From: Ampelocalamus luodianensis
Taxonomy: Eukaryota; Streptophyta; Magnoliopsida; Poales; Poaceae
Length of the DNA: 64,000 bases
Direction: 5' to 3'
Assembly (NCBI GenBank): GCA_036346255.1
Contig: CM070629.1
Span: 811,001-875,000 of the forward strand
Shown in pieces: positions 33,045-43,085 of this stretch; position 1 is the first letter of the stretch, and each line of letters opens with the position of its first letter. A program made the position numbers and the translations under genes. The notes below the pieces were generated by a model, which was not told the DNA's origin, searched no databases, and saw only the letters and a list, made by a program, of their open reading frames with translations.

Positions 33045-36000
33045 ATGCACGAGCACACCCGCGCCAGGGCGTGGGAGGCGACCGTGCGCAAGGTGCAGCA
33101 GCATCCGCAGCCCGTGGGGAGGCGACGGGTGTCCCCGATGTCGGCGGTGGACGACTCCGAAACTGCCTCCTCCTCGGCTTCGTCGTCCACCGGCGGCGAC
33201 GATGCCGAGAACCACCACGGGCACGCGGAGCGCGGCCTCCCTAACGGCGACTTCTACACGGGGCAGTGGCGCGGGGGCGCGCCGCACGGGGCGGGGAAGT
33301 ATCTGTGGACGGACGGGTGCATGTACGAGGGGGAGTGGCGGCACGGGAAGGCGACGGGGCGGGGCAAGTTCTCCTGGCCGTCGGGAGCCACCTACGAGGG
33401 CGAGTTCAGGGACGGGTTCATGGACGGCGCCGGCACGTACACCGGCGCGACCGGTGACACGTACCGGGGGTCCTGGTCCATGAACCTCAAGCACGGCCAC
33501 GGCAAGAAGAGCTACGCCAACGGCGACCAGTATGACGGCGAGTGGCGCGCGGGGCTGCAGGACGGAACTGGCCGCTACATCTGGCGCAACGGCACCGAGT
33601 ACTCGGGGCAGTGGCGCTCGGGGCTCATCCACTGCCGCGGAGCGCTCGTCTGGTCCAACGGCAACAGCTACGACGGCGGGTGGGAGGACGGCTGCCCGCG
33701 CGGTCAGGGCACCTTCCGCTGGGCCGACGGCAGCGTCTACGTCGGCTACTGGACGCGCGACAGCCCCACCGGCATTGTCCAGCAGAAGGGCGTGTACTAC
33801 CCGTCTCCGGCGGCGTCGTCCCCGACGGCTCGTGATCCCCGTGACGTGTTCGCGAGGGACTTGCCGGGCTTCATGCGCGGCAGCACCGAGTCAGCGTCGC
33901 TGCAGAAGTCGCTGAATTATTCGGGGAACAGGACGGCCAATGGGCGGGCGAGCTCGGCGTCCGGGCTGAGCAATAGCTCCGGCGGCGACAGGAAGTACGA
34001 CAAGATTTGCATTTGGGAGTCGGGCGGGGACGTCACGTGCGACATTGTGGACGGAGCCGCCTTGGCGGACGAGGTGGTGGGCGCGCGGAGGAGCGTCAGG
34101 ACGGACGACGGCAGCGAGGGGAGGGGGCTGCCGCCGGCGACGCACATCGCCAAGTGGGTGCCGCCGCGGGAGGCGAAACGGCAGGGGGTGACCATTGCCA
34201 AGGGGCACAAGAACTACGAGCTTATGCTCAACTTGCAGCTCGGGATCAGGTGCGTGCTTTCGTTTGCCTTCAATATGCGGGTGTGAATTATGAACATTTT
34301 GGTTGCGCAATTGTGGGATTTGATCATGTTACTTTGACACCACGTAACGCCGGAGAAATTCGCATTGGCTTTGGTACCTTTGCTGATTTACTAGTTTGAA
34401 CTAGGGAATATTGACATGTGAATCATCAGAGAGTTTGCTTTGGGTGATGTAAGTAATGGTTAAAAAGCGATTTTTTTTTGGTGGGTTGGCCAATCTGATT
34501 TTGATTACACGGTAGATGCTTCACCCTTCTGTGTGAATTTTCCACCAACTCACAGCATTTCATTGATGCCTCAAATTGTTACTGAACTCCTTACAAGCAT
34601 ATTAGCCATTTTTCTTATATTTTTTTTTCTCCACGGTTAAATTCATCTGTGCCTTACCAATGATGTGTTTTGACACAGGCATGCAGTCGGCAAGCAAGGT
34701 CCACTTATGCTTGATCTAAAATCGTCGGCTTTCAACCCAAAGGAAAAAGTATGGACAAAGTTCCCTCCAGATGGCTCAAAATATACTCCTCCTCACAATT
34801 CTTGTGACTTCAGATGGAAGGATTACTGCCCACAGGTGTTCCGGTTGGTCATCACTCCCATGATAAAGATATATGCTGTACCCTTGCTCTGGTGTCATCA
34901 AGCTGATCAACGTATCATTTGTTCTGAACTGAATCGCAGGACACTGCGCAAGCTGTTCAAGGTGGATGCTGCTGACTATATGTTATCCCTTTGCGGAAGT
35001 GAGGCTCTCCGGGAGCTCTCATCTCCTGGTAAGAGTGGAAGCTTCTTTTACCTAACAAATGATGATCGGTACTTGATAAAGACAATGAAGAAATCAGAAG
35101 TAAAGGTTTGTCCTTTGTGGTTCCTTCTGTCTCTAGACTTTACAAGCTTCATAAATAAGGCCAGAAGTTTTATTCTGAATGCAAGAAACACGTTTACATT
35201 ACAGATGCTTCTGAAGATGCTTCCAGCTTACTACAATCATGTCCGCGCATTTGAGAATACTCTAATAACCAAATTTTTTGGTCTACATTGTGTCAAGTTA
35301 GCTGGGGCAAATCAGAAGAAGGTTAGAGATGAATGTGACTGTATATTTCTTCTCCATCCTCGGCACTACCTTTTTTATATACATTTTTGCCATTGTTCAA
35401 AATGTGTGCCCTGACTGTTTACTGCTGTACTACTACTCAGGTTCGTTTTGTCATCATGGGAAATCTATTCTGCTCTGATTATTCTATCCATAGACGTTTT
35501 GATCTAAAAGGCTCGTCTCTTGGCCGTACAACTGACAAGCCACAAACTGAGATTGATCAGTATACTACTCTGAAAGACCTCGATCTGAACTTCATATTTA
35601 GATTGAAGAAGCAGTGGTTTCAAGAGTTCCGAAGGTGCAACCATCTTTTGTCTTGTATTCTAGTTTTATGTTTGAGTTTAGTGTTAGTTAGAAATCATGG
35701 CATTTTTAGTCCATAATGTTAATAGAGAGGTTAAATTTGTTGAAGCAGGCAAGTGGACAGGGATTGTGATTTCCTTGAGCAGGTGTACATTATGGATTAC
35801 AGTCTCCTGGTGGGTGTACATTTTATAGATAATAAAGAGAAGCTTCTGACTGAAGGTTGGTTTGAAAACTCAAAACACCTTAGCAAATTTTTTAACGTAT
35901 AATCAAGTGGTTATTTATGCCTTACAATGTACTTTGTTTGGCTGAAGGTTCCACTGACAACGATACCAACGAAGCGTCAACACCTCGCCTTTCAAGAGGA

Positions 36001-37034
36001 GACACAGATCAGTTTCTTGCTGATCCAAACAGGTAAGCCAGACATTTAAATAACCCTTATCTGTTCTCTCATGTACTTATGTGTTACTGGAATGCAGCCT
36101 TTTTTTTTTTGAATAATTGTGCTTCTATGATGTCTGCCTGTCTCGATCCTTGCATCGTAATTGGTTGGCTTACCAGCAAATCATCAAATATTCTATGGCA
36201 ATGCTAGGTTTGAACCATTTATATTATATATGCCTGAAAGTTGACACTGATTTCTTGGTTCGAGGATATTTGGTAATTCTTTCTTAAGCAGCATTTTAAC
36301 CCCTAATGAAAACAGCTTGCTCCTTCATAATTTTTAAGTCAACGGGACCTGTTATGATTCATTTTTCAATCGACATAATCTTAAGAACTGGAATGAAATA
36401 ATTAAAGATGCAATCATGTAATTTTTCTTCTGTAGTTCTGTGACCTATTCAAAATCTACAATGTGTCCAGTTGGTTCATGCCCACCATGACTTCTAGCTA
36501 CACTGAGGCATTTTCGCTGAGGACTCCAGCAGCTACTACATTTCCATTCATATATGTGCTGTCAACTAGCTGAACAGCGGGTAGTAAATAACCACACAAC
36601 TAAATTATCAAAATAGGGCTACAGATACACATGGGACAAGTAATAATTTACCATGAAAAATACCCTTCTGATTTATATTGTATTATTGTTCCATTATTTA
36701 CTTTGAGATTTTCATCTGAATATGCCGAATAAACAGGTGGTCTAAAATCAAACTCGGGGCAAACATGCCTGCGAGAGCTGAAGTCACTGCTCGGAAGAAT
36801 GATTGCGAATCGCAGCTCATTGGAGAGCCAACCGGGGGGTATTACGATGTTATATTGTATTTTGGGATTATAGACATACTACAAGATTACGATATCAGCA
36901 AAAAGCTTGAGCATGCATTCAAGTCTTTCCAGTATGACCCAACATCGATATCAGCAGTGGATCCAAGGCAGTATTCCAGACGTTTTAAAGATTTCATATA
37001 CAAAGCGTTTCAAGAAGACAAGTTAGACAGATGA
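33045..37034 (+). CDS. PIP5K: MORN-repeat phosphatidylinositol-4-phosphate 5-kinase (type IB PIP5K)
   Basis: Makes PtdIns(4,5)P2 from PtdIns4P at the plasma membrane. Exons: 33045-34249, 34679-34843, 34940-35105, 35205-35321, 35441-35634, 35749-35855, 35948-36032, 36737-37034; 2337 nt, 778 residues, all junctions in frame. A serine-rich N terminus (about 1-64) is followed by eight MORN repeats of 23 residues (about 65-248; for example YEGEWRHGKATGRGKF), the plant type I/II-B arrangement used for membrane or phosphatidic-acid binding. A variable linker follows, then the kinase domain from about 380: NYELMLNLQLGIRHAVGK, FFYLTNDDRYLIKTMKKSE, RFDLKGSSLGR, catalytic MDYSLLVGVHF, IIDILQDYDISKK and an intact C terminus with YSRRFKDF. 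The start MHEHTRARAWEATVRK matches family N termini. Exon 1 is very GC-rich, later exons are not, as in many grass genes. Confidence 0.95.
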
Positions 37035-37620
37035 AAACATATTGAAGCTTGGGAACTACCTCAGCCCCCAAGTGCAGATGAACTTTGAAATGTCAAAAGA
37101 AAGCTCAAGCTGTGCAGCACAATGCAGTGGGGTATACCAACTTATACGCTGTGAGTTATCTGTACCAGAGTGGATGACTGCAGCTTCAGTAGAAGCCATC
37201 TGGACGGTTGAGTTGCTCGAACTCATGATCTTCCAGAAATCGCCTGGCTCTCACGTAAATACAAATAGCTATATACATATACATATACATATATAGAGCT
37301 CGCTGATATTTTGTAGGGTAGGAGATGTTAACTTAATGATTCAACTTACAGATAGAAAAATTGTAACCACAAGTGCGCAAGCCAGTCCGGAGTTGTAAAT
37401 GTTTTTTTACCCGAGGGTAGCATGTATCAGGTACTATTCTTTTGTAACTGTCTTGATTGATACCTTTCAACATACCCATAGGAAATCCTTGGATTTCTGT
37501 CTGTACACTGTAGTACTGCACAGTGTTTTTGGGGACCTGGCGGCTAGCAGTGATACCTCAGTTTTGTTCTCCTTTCCTGAAATGAATGATCATGTCTTGG
37601 CTATTTGCTAACTTCCAATG
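37035..37620 (+). other. PIP5K 3' region
   Basis: Presumed 3' untranslated sequence. It includes an ATACAT microsatellite at about 37268-37293 and AT-rich sequence beyond it. GAATGAATG near 37580 could precede a poly(A) site. Not resolved. Confidence 0.4.
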
Positions 37621-39579
37621 ATGCAACACTGAGATGGGGCCAGCCGAAACTTAGTGGCCGCTGAGACATCAGCATTTTGTGTGCTTTGAGTCAGCTTGTG
37701 ATGATGGCTTATCTGCAATTCTGCATTGAGCCAAAGACAGAATGGAGCAATGTTGCGCATTTTGTGTAACTTGCTTCCCTGCAATGAAAAGGACAGATTC
37801 AGCAACCAGGTGTTTACTGCTGATCGAGTATGTACAAGTACAACAGTATCTGATGATAACTGGTGGATTGCAATCTGCATGCAAGCAATCAGGTTACTGT
37901 TTATTGCTTATGTTTGCTGATGCTACAGGTGGATTACCAATTAGTGTGGAAATGGTTAGCTCCCTGGCCCTGCATTGGCAGGTTTTGATACGCATGTCAT
38001 GCCTGCACCTTTCAGTCAGAGCACGTATAAGAACCTGGATGTCATCTTGTGCTGCTTCTGGAGCAATGATTGGTAAATGTTAGGCCCGGTGAAACTTGGC
38101 ACATGACGTGGATCCGATTTCTTCTTGGAAGGACCCTACACCGAGCAACTTTTTAAAAGATTTTTGTCAGGTAAAAATCAGCTCTGAAAAGTGATACTAC
38201 AGGATGCTTGTAGTTATTCCAATACCGGATGATCCTTTGGTCTCTGTTTTTTTTTAATAAAAAAAACTCATCTGGTTATGTTGCACTAACATGGCTACCA
38301 TTTTTAATTGTATTCTGCTAACAAACAAAAGTAATAGAAAAATCGAGCAAGAGCTGAAAAGAACAGACAGTTATGAGATATGTCCCATATTTTTTTTAAT
38401 GTATTGCTGAGGAGTTGTGGCCGGCAACTATCAACACCGAACCTTCTCTTGTACGCAGGAGCAACGCTGATTGGACACCGAGGATTCTACTAAAGAAAGC
38501 TAAAAGGAGAAAGCGTGAGAGAGTTGTTCGTACAAAAAAAATGGCATCCAATGAGCGAGCATGCCGTAGCAAAAACTAATCTCAAGAGAAAAGACTTACC
38601 ACATTTCTTTATGGACAACATACGACATGATATCTTAAAAAAGAAACATACTACATGATATTTCTTTATGGACTAGCATGATTGTACATGTATATATACT
38701 AATACACCTGAAAGAATCGGCAATTATCAAGTTGCGTGCATGCACTACACTAAAATGTGAATACAATACATTCCTCTAAGCCAAAACGTGCGTGAATGCA
38801 TGCATCTACCTAGAGTGTTTCTTTTTGTTTGAAGGCATAGTCATAGAGAGAGGACACAAGATTTCTCCGCAGCTACCATCTAGCTGTCTCGTTATACGTC
38901 CCACATTTGTCATCAGCGCCGCAGCTCAAGGTTCGTGCCTAGAGATTGTGCTACCAAAAGGCAGGCCAGCCAACAGAGAACAAAAGGCGAGAAATGATGG
39001 TCCTGAAACCCCCAGAAAATGGAAGCTGTCTCAAACTCTGAAGAACTGACGTCTCGTGATTTTGGCCTACGAAGAACAGTGGCGTTTCTCTTGCTGTTGT
39101 TTACTGATAAGATGAGCTGAAATCACCTGTTGCCCCTTGGTAATTCGGCCTCACGTCACATAGCCACTCCTATTGTACCGTGCAATTCAATTCTGAGAAG
39201 TACACAATGCTGGCCCTAATTCGGAAGCTACGAAATACACCGTTGGAAAGTGACATTGTACCTTCCGTATGGGTATGGCCGCTGTTCTGCCGAGTGCATA
39301 CCATTACCGTATCAAGAAGAGCCTTTTTCTTTTTGACTCGTCGTACTGTGTGAGCCATCCGAGGAACTGAAGCCGGAGCAGTGCATGGCGCTGCAGCCAC
39401 TGCTGCTTTTCTCACCCCCGAGGTTCAAATTAATCGTATTAGTATTACTCCCTTGGTTGTACTCGCATGGCAATGGCAAAGGGGAGAAGCTATCTTCGCT
39501 TTGCCACTTGGGAGAGAGAGCCAGCAAAGTACAGGAGCAACGCCCTGGGCAATGCTGCGGCAACCGTTTTTATTCGCAT
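37621..39579. other. Intergenic, no gene recognised
   Basis: Mixed-composition DNA with T-runs at 38250 and 38392 and no exon-like structure. Short frames are unsupported. Confidence 0.4.
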
Positions 39580-40205
39580 GCTTTTTTTGTTTTGTTTTGT
39601 TTTGTTTTTTTGCGAGAAAAGCGCCTTTATATTAAGGGAAACAGTAGGGTACAGTAACACAGTACAAGTCCCTTGCTTTTGCAGAAACAACCCCGCAATA
39701 AACCAACTTACGATGCAGCCCCCAGGATTCTTCTAGCACACAGCACATTCTCGATGCATCTCCAACGATCCACCGCTCCGGCAACTGCAGAAGGCGAGCG
39801 CCGAGGCTCGCCGTGACGACGCCTGACGAATCCGGCGGAGGTCCTAAAAGCTTAATTTGTTCGCTGCAACAGTTGGCCCACGCTGGAGCCGATGAAAGCA
39901 TATCAGCCGGGCCACCGCCGCCGACTTCCCAGGAAAGGCAACCGGCGCCGCCGTCTCCGCCGGCCAAGACCGGCGGCCCGAAAACCAAACTGGCGCCACC
40001 GTTTCAGCGAACCGAGAACGGCGGCCCAGACACCAAGCCGGTGCCACCGACGCAGCTAGCCGCATCCGACGGCCCGGCACACAAAAAACCCAAGCACAAG
40101 GACCTAAGATCCAACAGCTCGAATCGATCGATCCGAAGATGTTGGAAGCAAATAGCCTTCCATCCTCGCCGGAGAAGATGGCGCTCAAAGACGTGAAATT
40201 TCAGT
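39580..40205 (-). mobile_element. Probable 3' end of a LINE on the minus strand
   Basis: On the minus strand the sequence TTAATATAAAGGCGCTTTTC TCGC is followed by A-rich DNA with AAAAC units (39588-39612 as plus-strand TTTTG repeats). AATATAAAG...C, then a poly(A)-like tail, is the typical 3' end of plant L1-like elements. The upstream (higher-coordinate) 590 bp are GC-richer, open in places on both strands, and without RT motifs, so only a short 3' part, or a derived SINE-like copy, is present. Confidence 0.45.
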
Positions 40206-40206
40206 G

Positions 40207-40455
40207 TCCCGAAACAAATGCCACAAAATTTAGGTGTAATGTAACCAAATTTGGCATAAAATTTTTGGAACTGTCTATTCATAAATTTTCTTAAGTTTAA
40301 GTCACTTATTGTGACTATTGGATCAATATCCAATCATATGACATCCATTGGATCAATATCCAATCATATGACACACCAATCTCTACACAAATCCAATGGT
40401 CAAAACAGGTGACTTAAACTTAAGAAAATTTCAGGTAACTTAAAATTAGCAAAAC
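40207..40455. mobile_element. MITE-like element with a 23-bp perfect inverted repeat
   Basis: AAATTTTCTTAAGTTTAAGT at 40283-40302 (plus CAC) and its exact reverse complement at 40409-40431 form a perfect 23-bp pair enclosing about 100 bp. Inside, a 30-bp unit starting ATTGGATCAATATCC is tandemly duplicated (40317-40346, 40347-40376). A related copy is in Fd-GOGAT intron 22 at about 63515-63660, sharing the AATCTCTACACAAATCCAAT core. Confidence 0.7.
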
Positions 40456-40749
40456 CCAAATTTTTTTGGCAATCATGGCGGTTTCTTGAGGTGGCGAGGT
40501 AACAGAACATGTTGTTGAGCAACGGATTAACCGAATGAATTACTCCAGCCCCTAATTAATCAAACAACCGGCCGGCGTACATGCGGGCTCATGCACTGCA
40601 GTACACTGCATAAACCCTAATGGAAGTGGAACCCTAAACCACAGGAAAGCATCTTCACGCGAGAAAACCTGTAGCGACACATGCATGGTGTGGACAACGA
40701 GGCACGCCGATGGAGACGCTCGCTACGCTACAAAGAATTAAAGCACCGA

Positions 40750-40798
40750 CACCAACACCAACACCAACACCAACACCAACACCAACACCAACACCAAC
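40750..40798 (+). repeat. ACACCA hexanucleotide microsatellite
   Basis: About eight perfect copies of ACACCA. On the plus strand it reads as Thr-Pro repeats within a 126-codon frame (40710-41090) that has no other protein-like features. Confidence 0.9.
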
Positions 40799-40799
40799 A

Positions 40800-41641
40800 G
40801 TGACGTACGACGAGACACGGACGCAGGGTGATCCGACGCTCGTGCGCCGGGTAACAACTATGTTAGAAACACTCAGCTGCGAGAGCTACACTCGGGAATG
40901 CCAAGAAGAAAGAGAGCACATAGAAGATTGTAACGTGCAATTGCTCACATCTTTTCAGCCATCTATTCCTCTTTTATTTAAGATATTGTCTACGTGTAAG
41001 TTGGTTGAAAATTTATTATTTTTTAGTTACTTGCTACCACCTTTAGGTTTTTCATCTAACGGCACGAAAAAATATTACAAAAAAGTCTAAACAAGAAAAA
41101 AGTAAATCTAGGTGAACACTACAAATACATAAATAAATAGAACTAAAAGTTATAATAAAACTGTGCTAAAATTACAAATCACTTGGTACTGCAATTTTAA
41201 GATTAGTACTGTGCAACTATATATGTTAGCGATGGATAAGAAAATTTGAGACAAGTAAAAATTAGCGAATCCATTTATTCAATACAAACACACACTGTTG
41301 TTACATGCAAAACCTATACGCCTTAAATGCCGCACGTACCTTTTGACTCACTCCCACGACGTGTGATGGCTACACACAGAGACACACACACACACACTCA
41401 GCGCCATCCAGTAAGCGCATGCATGCAAACAAACTACTCAACAAACTTACTCGTAATACTCGGTCACTAAGAAACAAACTGCATGTCTGCATGCGTGCAT
41501 GGCTCCTTCCATGCTGCTTCGACCGACGTACGTCTTCTTGCGGCGCCACACATATGCGTACATCCATCTAACTTCCCCCGTACGTGCATGCACCAACACA
41601 CGTACACACTCTTGAGTCTAAGATTAGTTCCAACAAACTAA
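40800..41641. other. Aspartyl protease 3' side, intergenic
   Basis: AT-rich then mixed; a CA tract lies at about 41380-41397. Presumed 3' untranslated region of the minus-strand protease gene is the part near 41400-41641. No gene seen. Confidence 0.45.
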
Positions 41642-43000
41642 TTAAGCGGCGGTGCACCGCTCGCGCGAGAAGCCGACGCGGCCGTTGGGCACGTCGAACA
41701 GGATGCGGTGGTTCTGCTGCTGCATGCTCGCGATGACGTTGAGCACCGTGTTCACGCCCTCCGGCGACGCCGCCATCGCCAGGCAGCTGGTGGTGCCGTA
41801 CGTGCTGTGGATCACCACGTTGTCCTCGGGCAGCGTCACCTGCATGCCGTCGAGCAGAAGCGTCACCGGCGGCCACGCCACCGAGGTGTTGTAGCAAGTG
41901 TCGAAGCCGCCGAGGGAGGACACGGGAGCGCGGATGCGGTGGCGGACTTCGTCGCGCAGGGCCTCGTACGCTGGCGCCACGAGCCGGGTGAACATCGTGC
42001 CGGAGTCGACCACGGTGCCGGCGCCCGTCGCCGGGTCGAACGCCAGCGCGGACGCCGGGATGGGCACCACCTTCTTGCCCACGCGGATGCCGGTCATGTT
42101 GACGTAGTACAGTGACGAGCGGCGCGGGTTGGCGAGCAGCGGCGTCGTTTTCATGCGCTGCGGCTGGCCCTTGCGGCCGAGCCTTAGCGTCCCGGAGAAG
42201 TTCATGGACTTGAAGCTTGGGAGGCAGTAGGAGAAGGTGGCCTCGTACATGCCCTTGGTTTGAGACAGGAATGACAGGGGGCCACGGCCGAGCCCGAGGA
42301 GGCCTTGCGGCGGCGCGGCCGTGCCGGTGGCCCTCTGCAAGCAGCCGAAAGTGTAGGTTTTGACGACGTTATTGGCGACGGCGAGGGAGTCTTGGGACAG
42401 CGCGGCTTGAAGCGAGGAGTCCGCGTAGGTGAGGCTGAACCCACAGGACTTGCTGCTCAGCGAGCACGACGGATGCGGCGCCTGCACACACAGCGGCGAG
42501 CCGCATGGCACCGGGCGGTACGAGGTGGACGCGGCCGGGTTGAAGGGCGTCGACGTGGGGCACCCGGCACATCCGGAGCAGGGGATCCACGCGGCGTCGT
42601 TGCTCGTGTCGACGGCGAGGAGGAGCTGTTGCGGCGGCGTGCCGAGGCGCGCGCGCACCACGTACGTCGGCGTCTGCAGCAGCTGCCGCCCGGACGCGAT
42701 CGGCGCGTACGCGCGCCCCGCGACCGCGAGCGAGTCGAGGTACAGCAGCCGCGCCGCGTCCCGCGCCGTCTGGTCCGCGAGGAACCCCGTCCACGACGGC
42801 GCCGCGGCCCCCGGCCCCAGCGGCGAGCACGGCCCGAACGCGTGCGACACCTGCAGCGTCGCCCCCGTGTCGGGCGGCGTCGCCGGGCACGACGGGTGCG
42901 ACGCCGCCGCGACGGCCGCGAGCAGCAGCACCGACAGCGCGATGCTGCAAAGCATCCTATCCATTCTGCAGATGTTTTCCGGCCGCGTCTGCGAGGCCAA
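41642..43000 (-). CDS. Secreted pepsin-like aspartyl protease (A1 family, AED3/nepenthesin-like)
   Basis: Intronless, 452 residues from the ATG at 43000 or 440 from the internal ATG at 42964. The second start (MDRMLCSIALSVLLLAAVAA) puts the hydrophobic signal peptide at the very N terminus and is preferred. A propeptide-like region leads to the catalytic lobes. The first active site is LAVDTSNDAAWIPCSGC (Asp131), DTS and not DTG, followed by the cysteine-rich nepenthesin-type insert. The second is VVDSGTMFTRL (Asp332, DSG). C-terminal VPNGRVGFSRERC is usual. This matches the apoplastic aspartyl proteases related to Arabidopsis AED3 and CND41, involved in defence and protein turnover; substrate unknown. 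A palindromic CTATATAG at 43078-43085, about 80 bp upstream, can serve as TATA box. Codon use is strongly GC-biased, as for many single-exon grass genes. Confidence 0.93.
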   Translation of the reverse strand: MASQTRPENICRMDRMLCSIALSVLLLAAVAAASHPSCPATPPDTGATLQVSHAFGPCSPLGPGAAAPSWTGFLADQTARDAARLLYLDSLAVAGRAYAPIASGRQLLQTPTYVVRARLGTPPQQLLLAVDTSNDAAWIPCSGCAGCPTSTPFNPAASTSYRPVPCGSPLCVQAPHPSCSLSSKSCGFSLTYADSSLQAALSQDSLAVANNVVKTYTFGCLQRATGTAAPPQGLLGLGRGPLSFLSQTKGMYEATFSYCLPSFKSMNFSGTLRLGRKGQPQRMKTTPLLANPRRSSLYYVNMTGIRVGKKVVPIPASALAFDPATGAGTVVDSGTMFTRLVAPAYEALRDEVRHRIRAPVSSLGGFDTCYNTSVAWPPVTLLLDGMQVTLPEDNVVIHSTYGTTSCLAMAASPEGVNTVLNVIASMQQQNHRILFDVPNGRVGFSRERCTAA

Positions 43001-43077
43001 CGGGAGGTGCTAGCTGCAAGCCTCTCGAACTCGAAGCGTGGCGATGAGGTGAAACGGCGGTGTGCCACTGTGGGCGA

Positions 43078-43085
43078 CTATATAG
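43078..43085 (-). promoter_or_regulatory. Putative TATA box of the aspartyl protease
   Basis: CTATATAG, palindromic, 78-85 bp upstream of the first ATG in GC-rich DNA, at a distance that fits a short leader. Confidence 0.6.

Noticed and set aside
32842..33632. 213- and 257-codon frames overlapping the PIP5K first exon
   Set aside because: Other phases or strand of a GC-rich MORN-repeat exon; no domain.
40750..40798. CRISPR-like short repeats
   Set aside because: Six-base tandem units without spacers, in a plant nuclear sequence.
40710..41090. 126-codon frame with Thr-Pro repeats
   Set aside because: The repeats are a microsatellite (ACACCA) and the remainder has no protein features.
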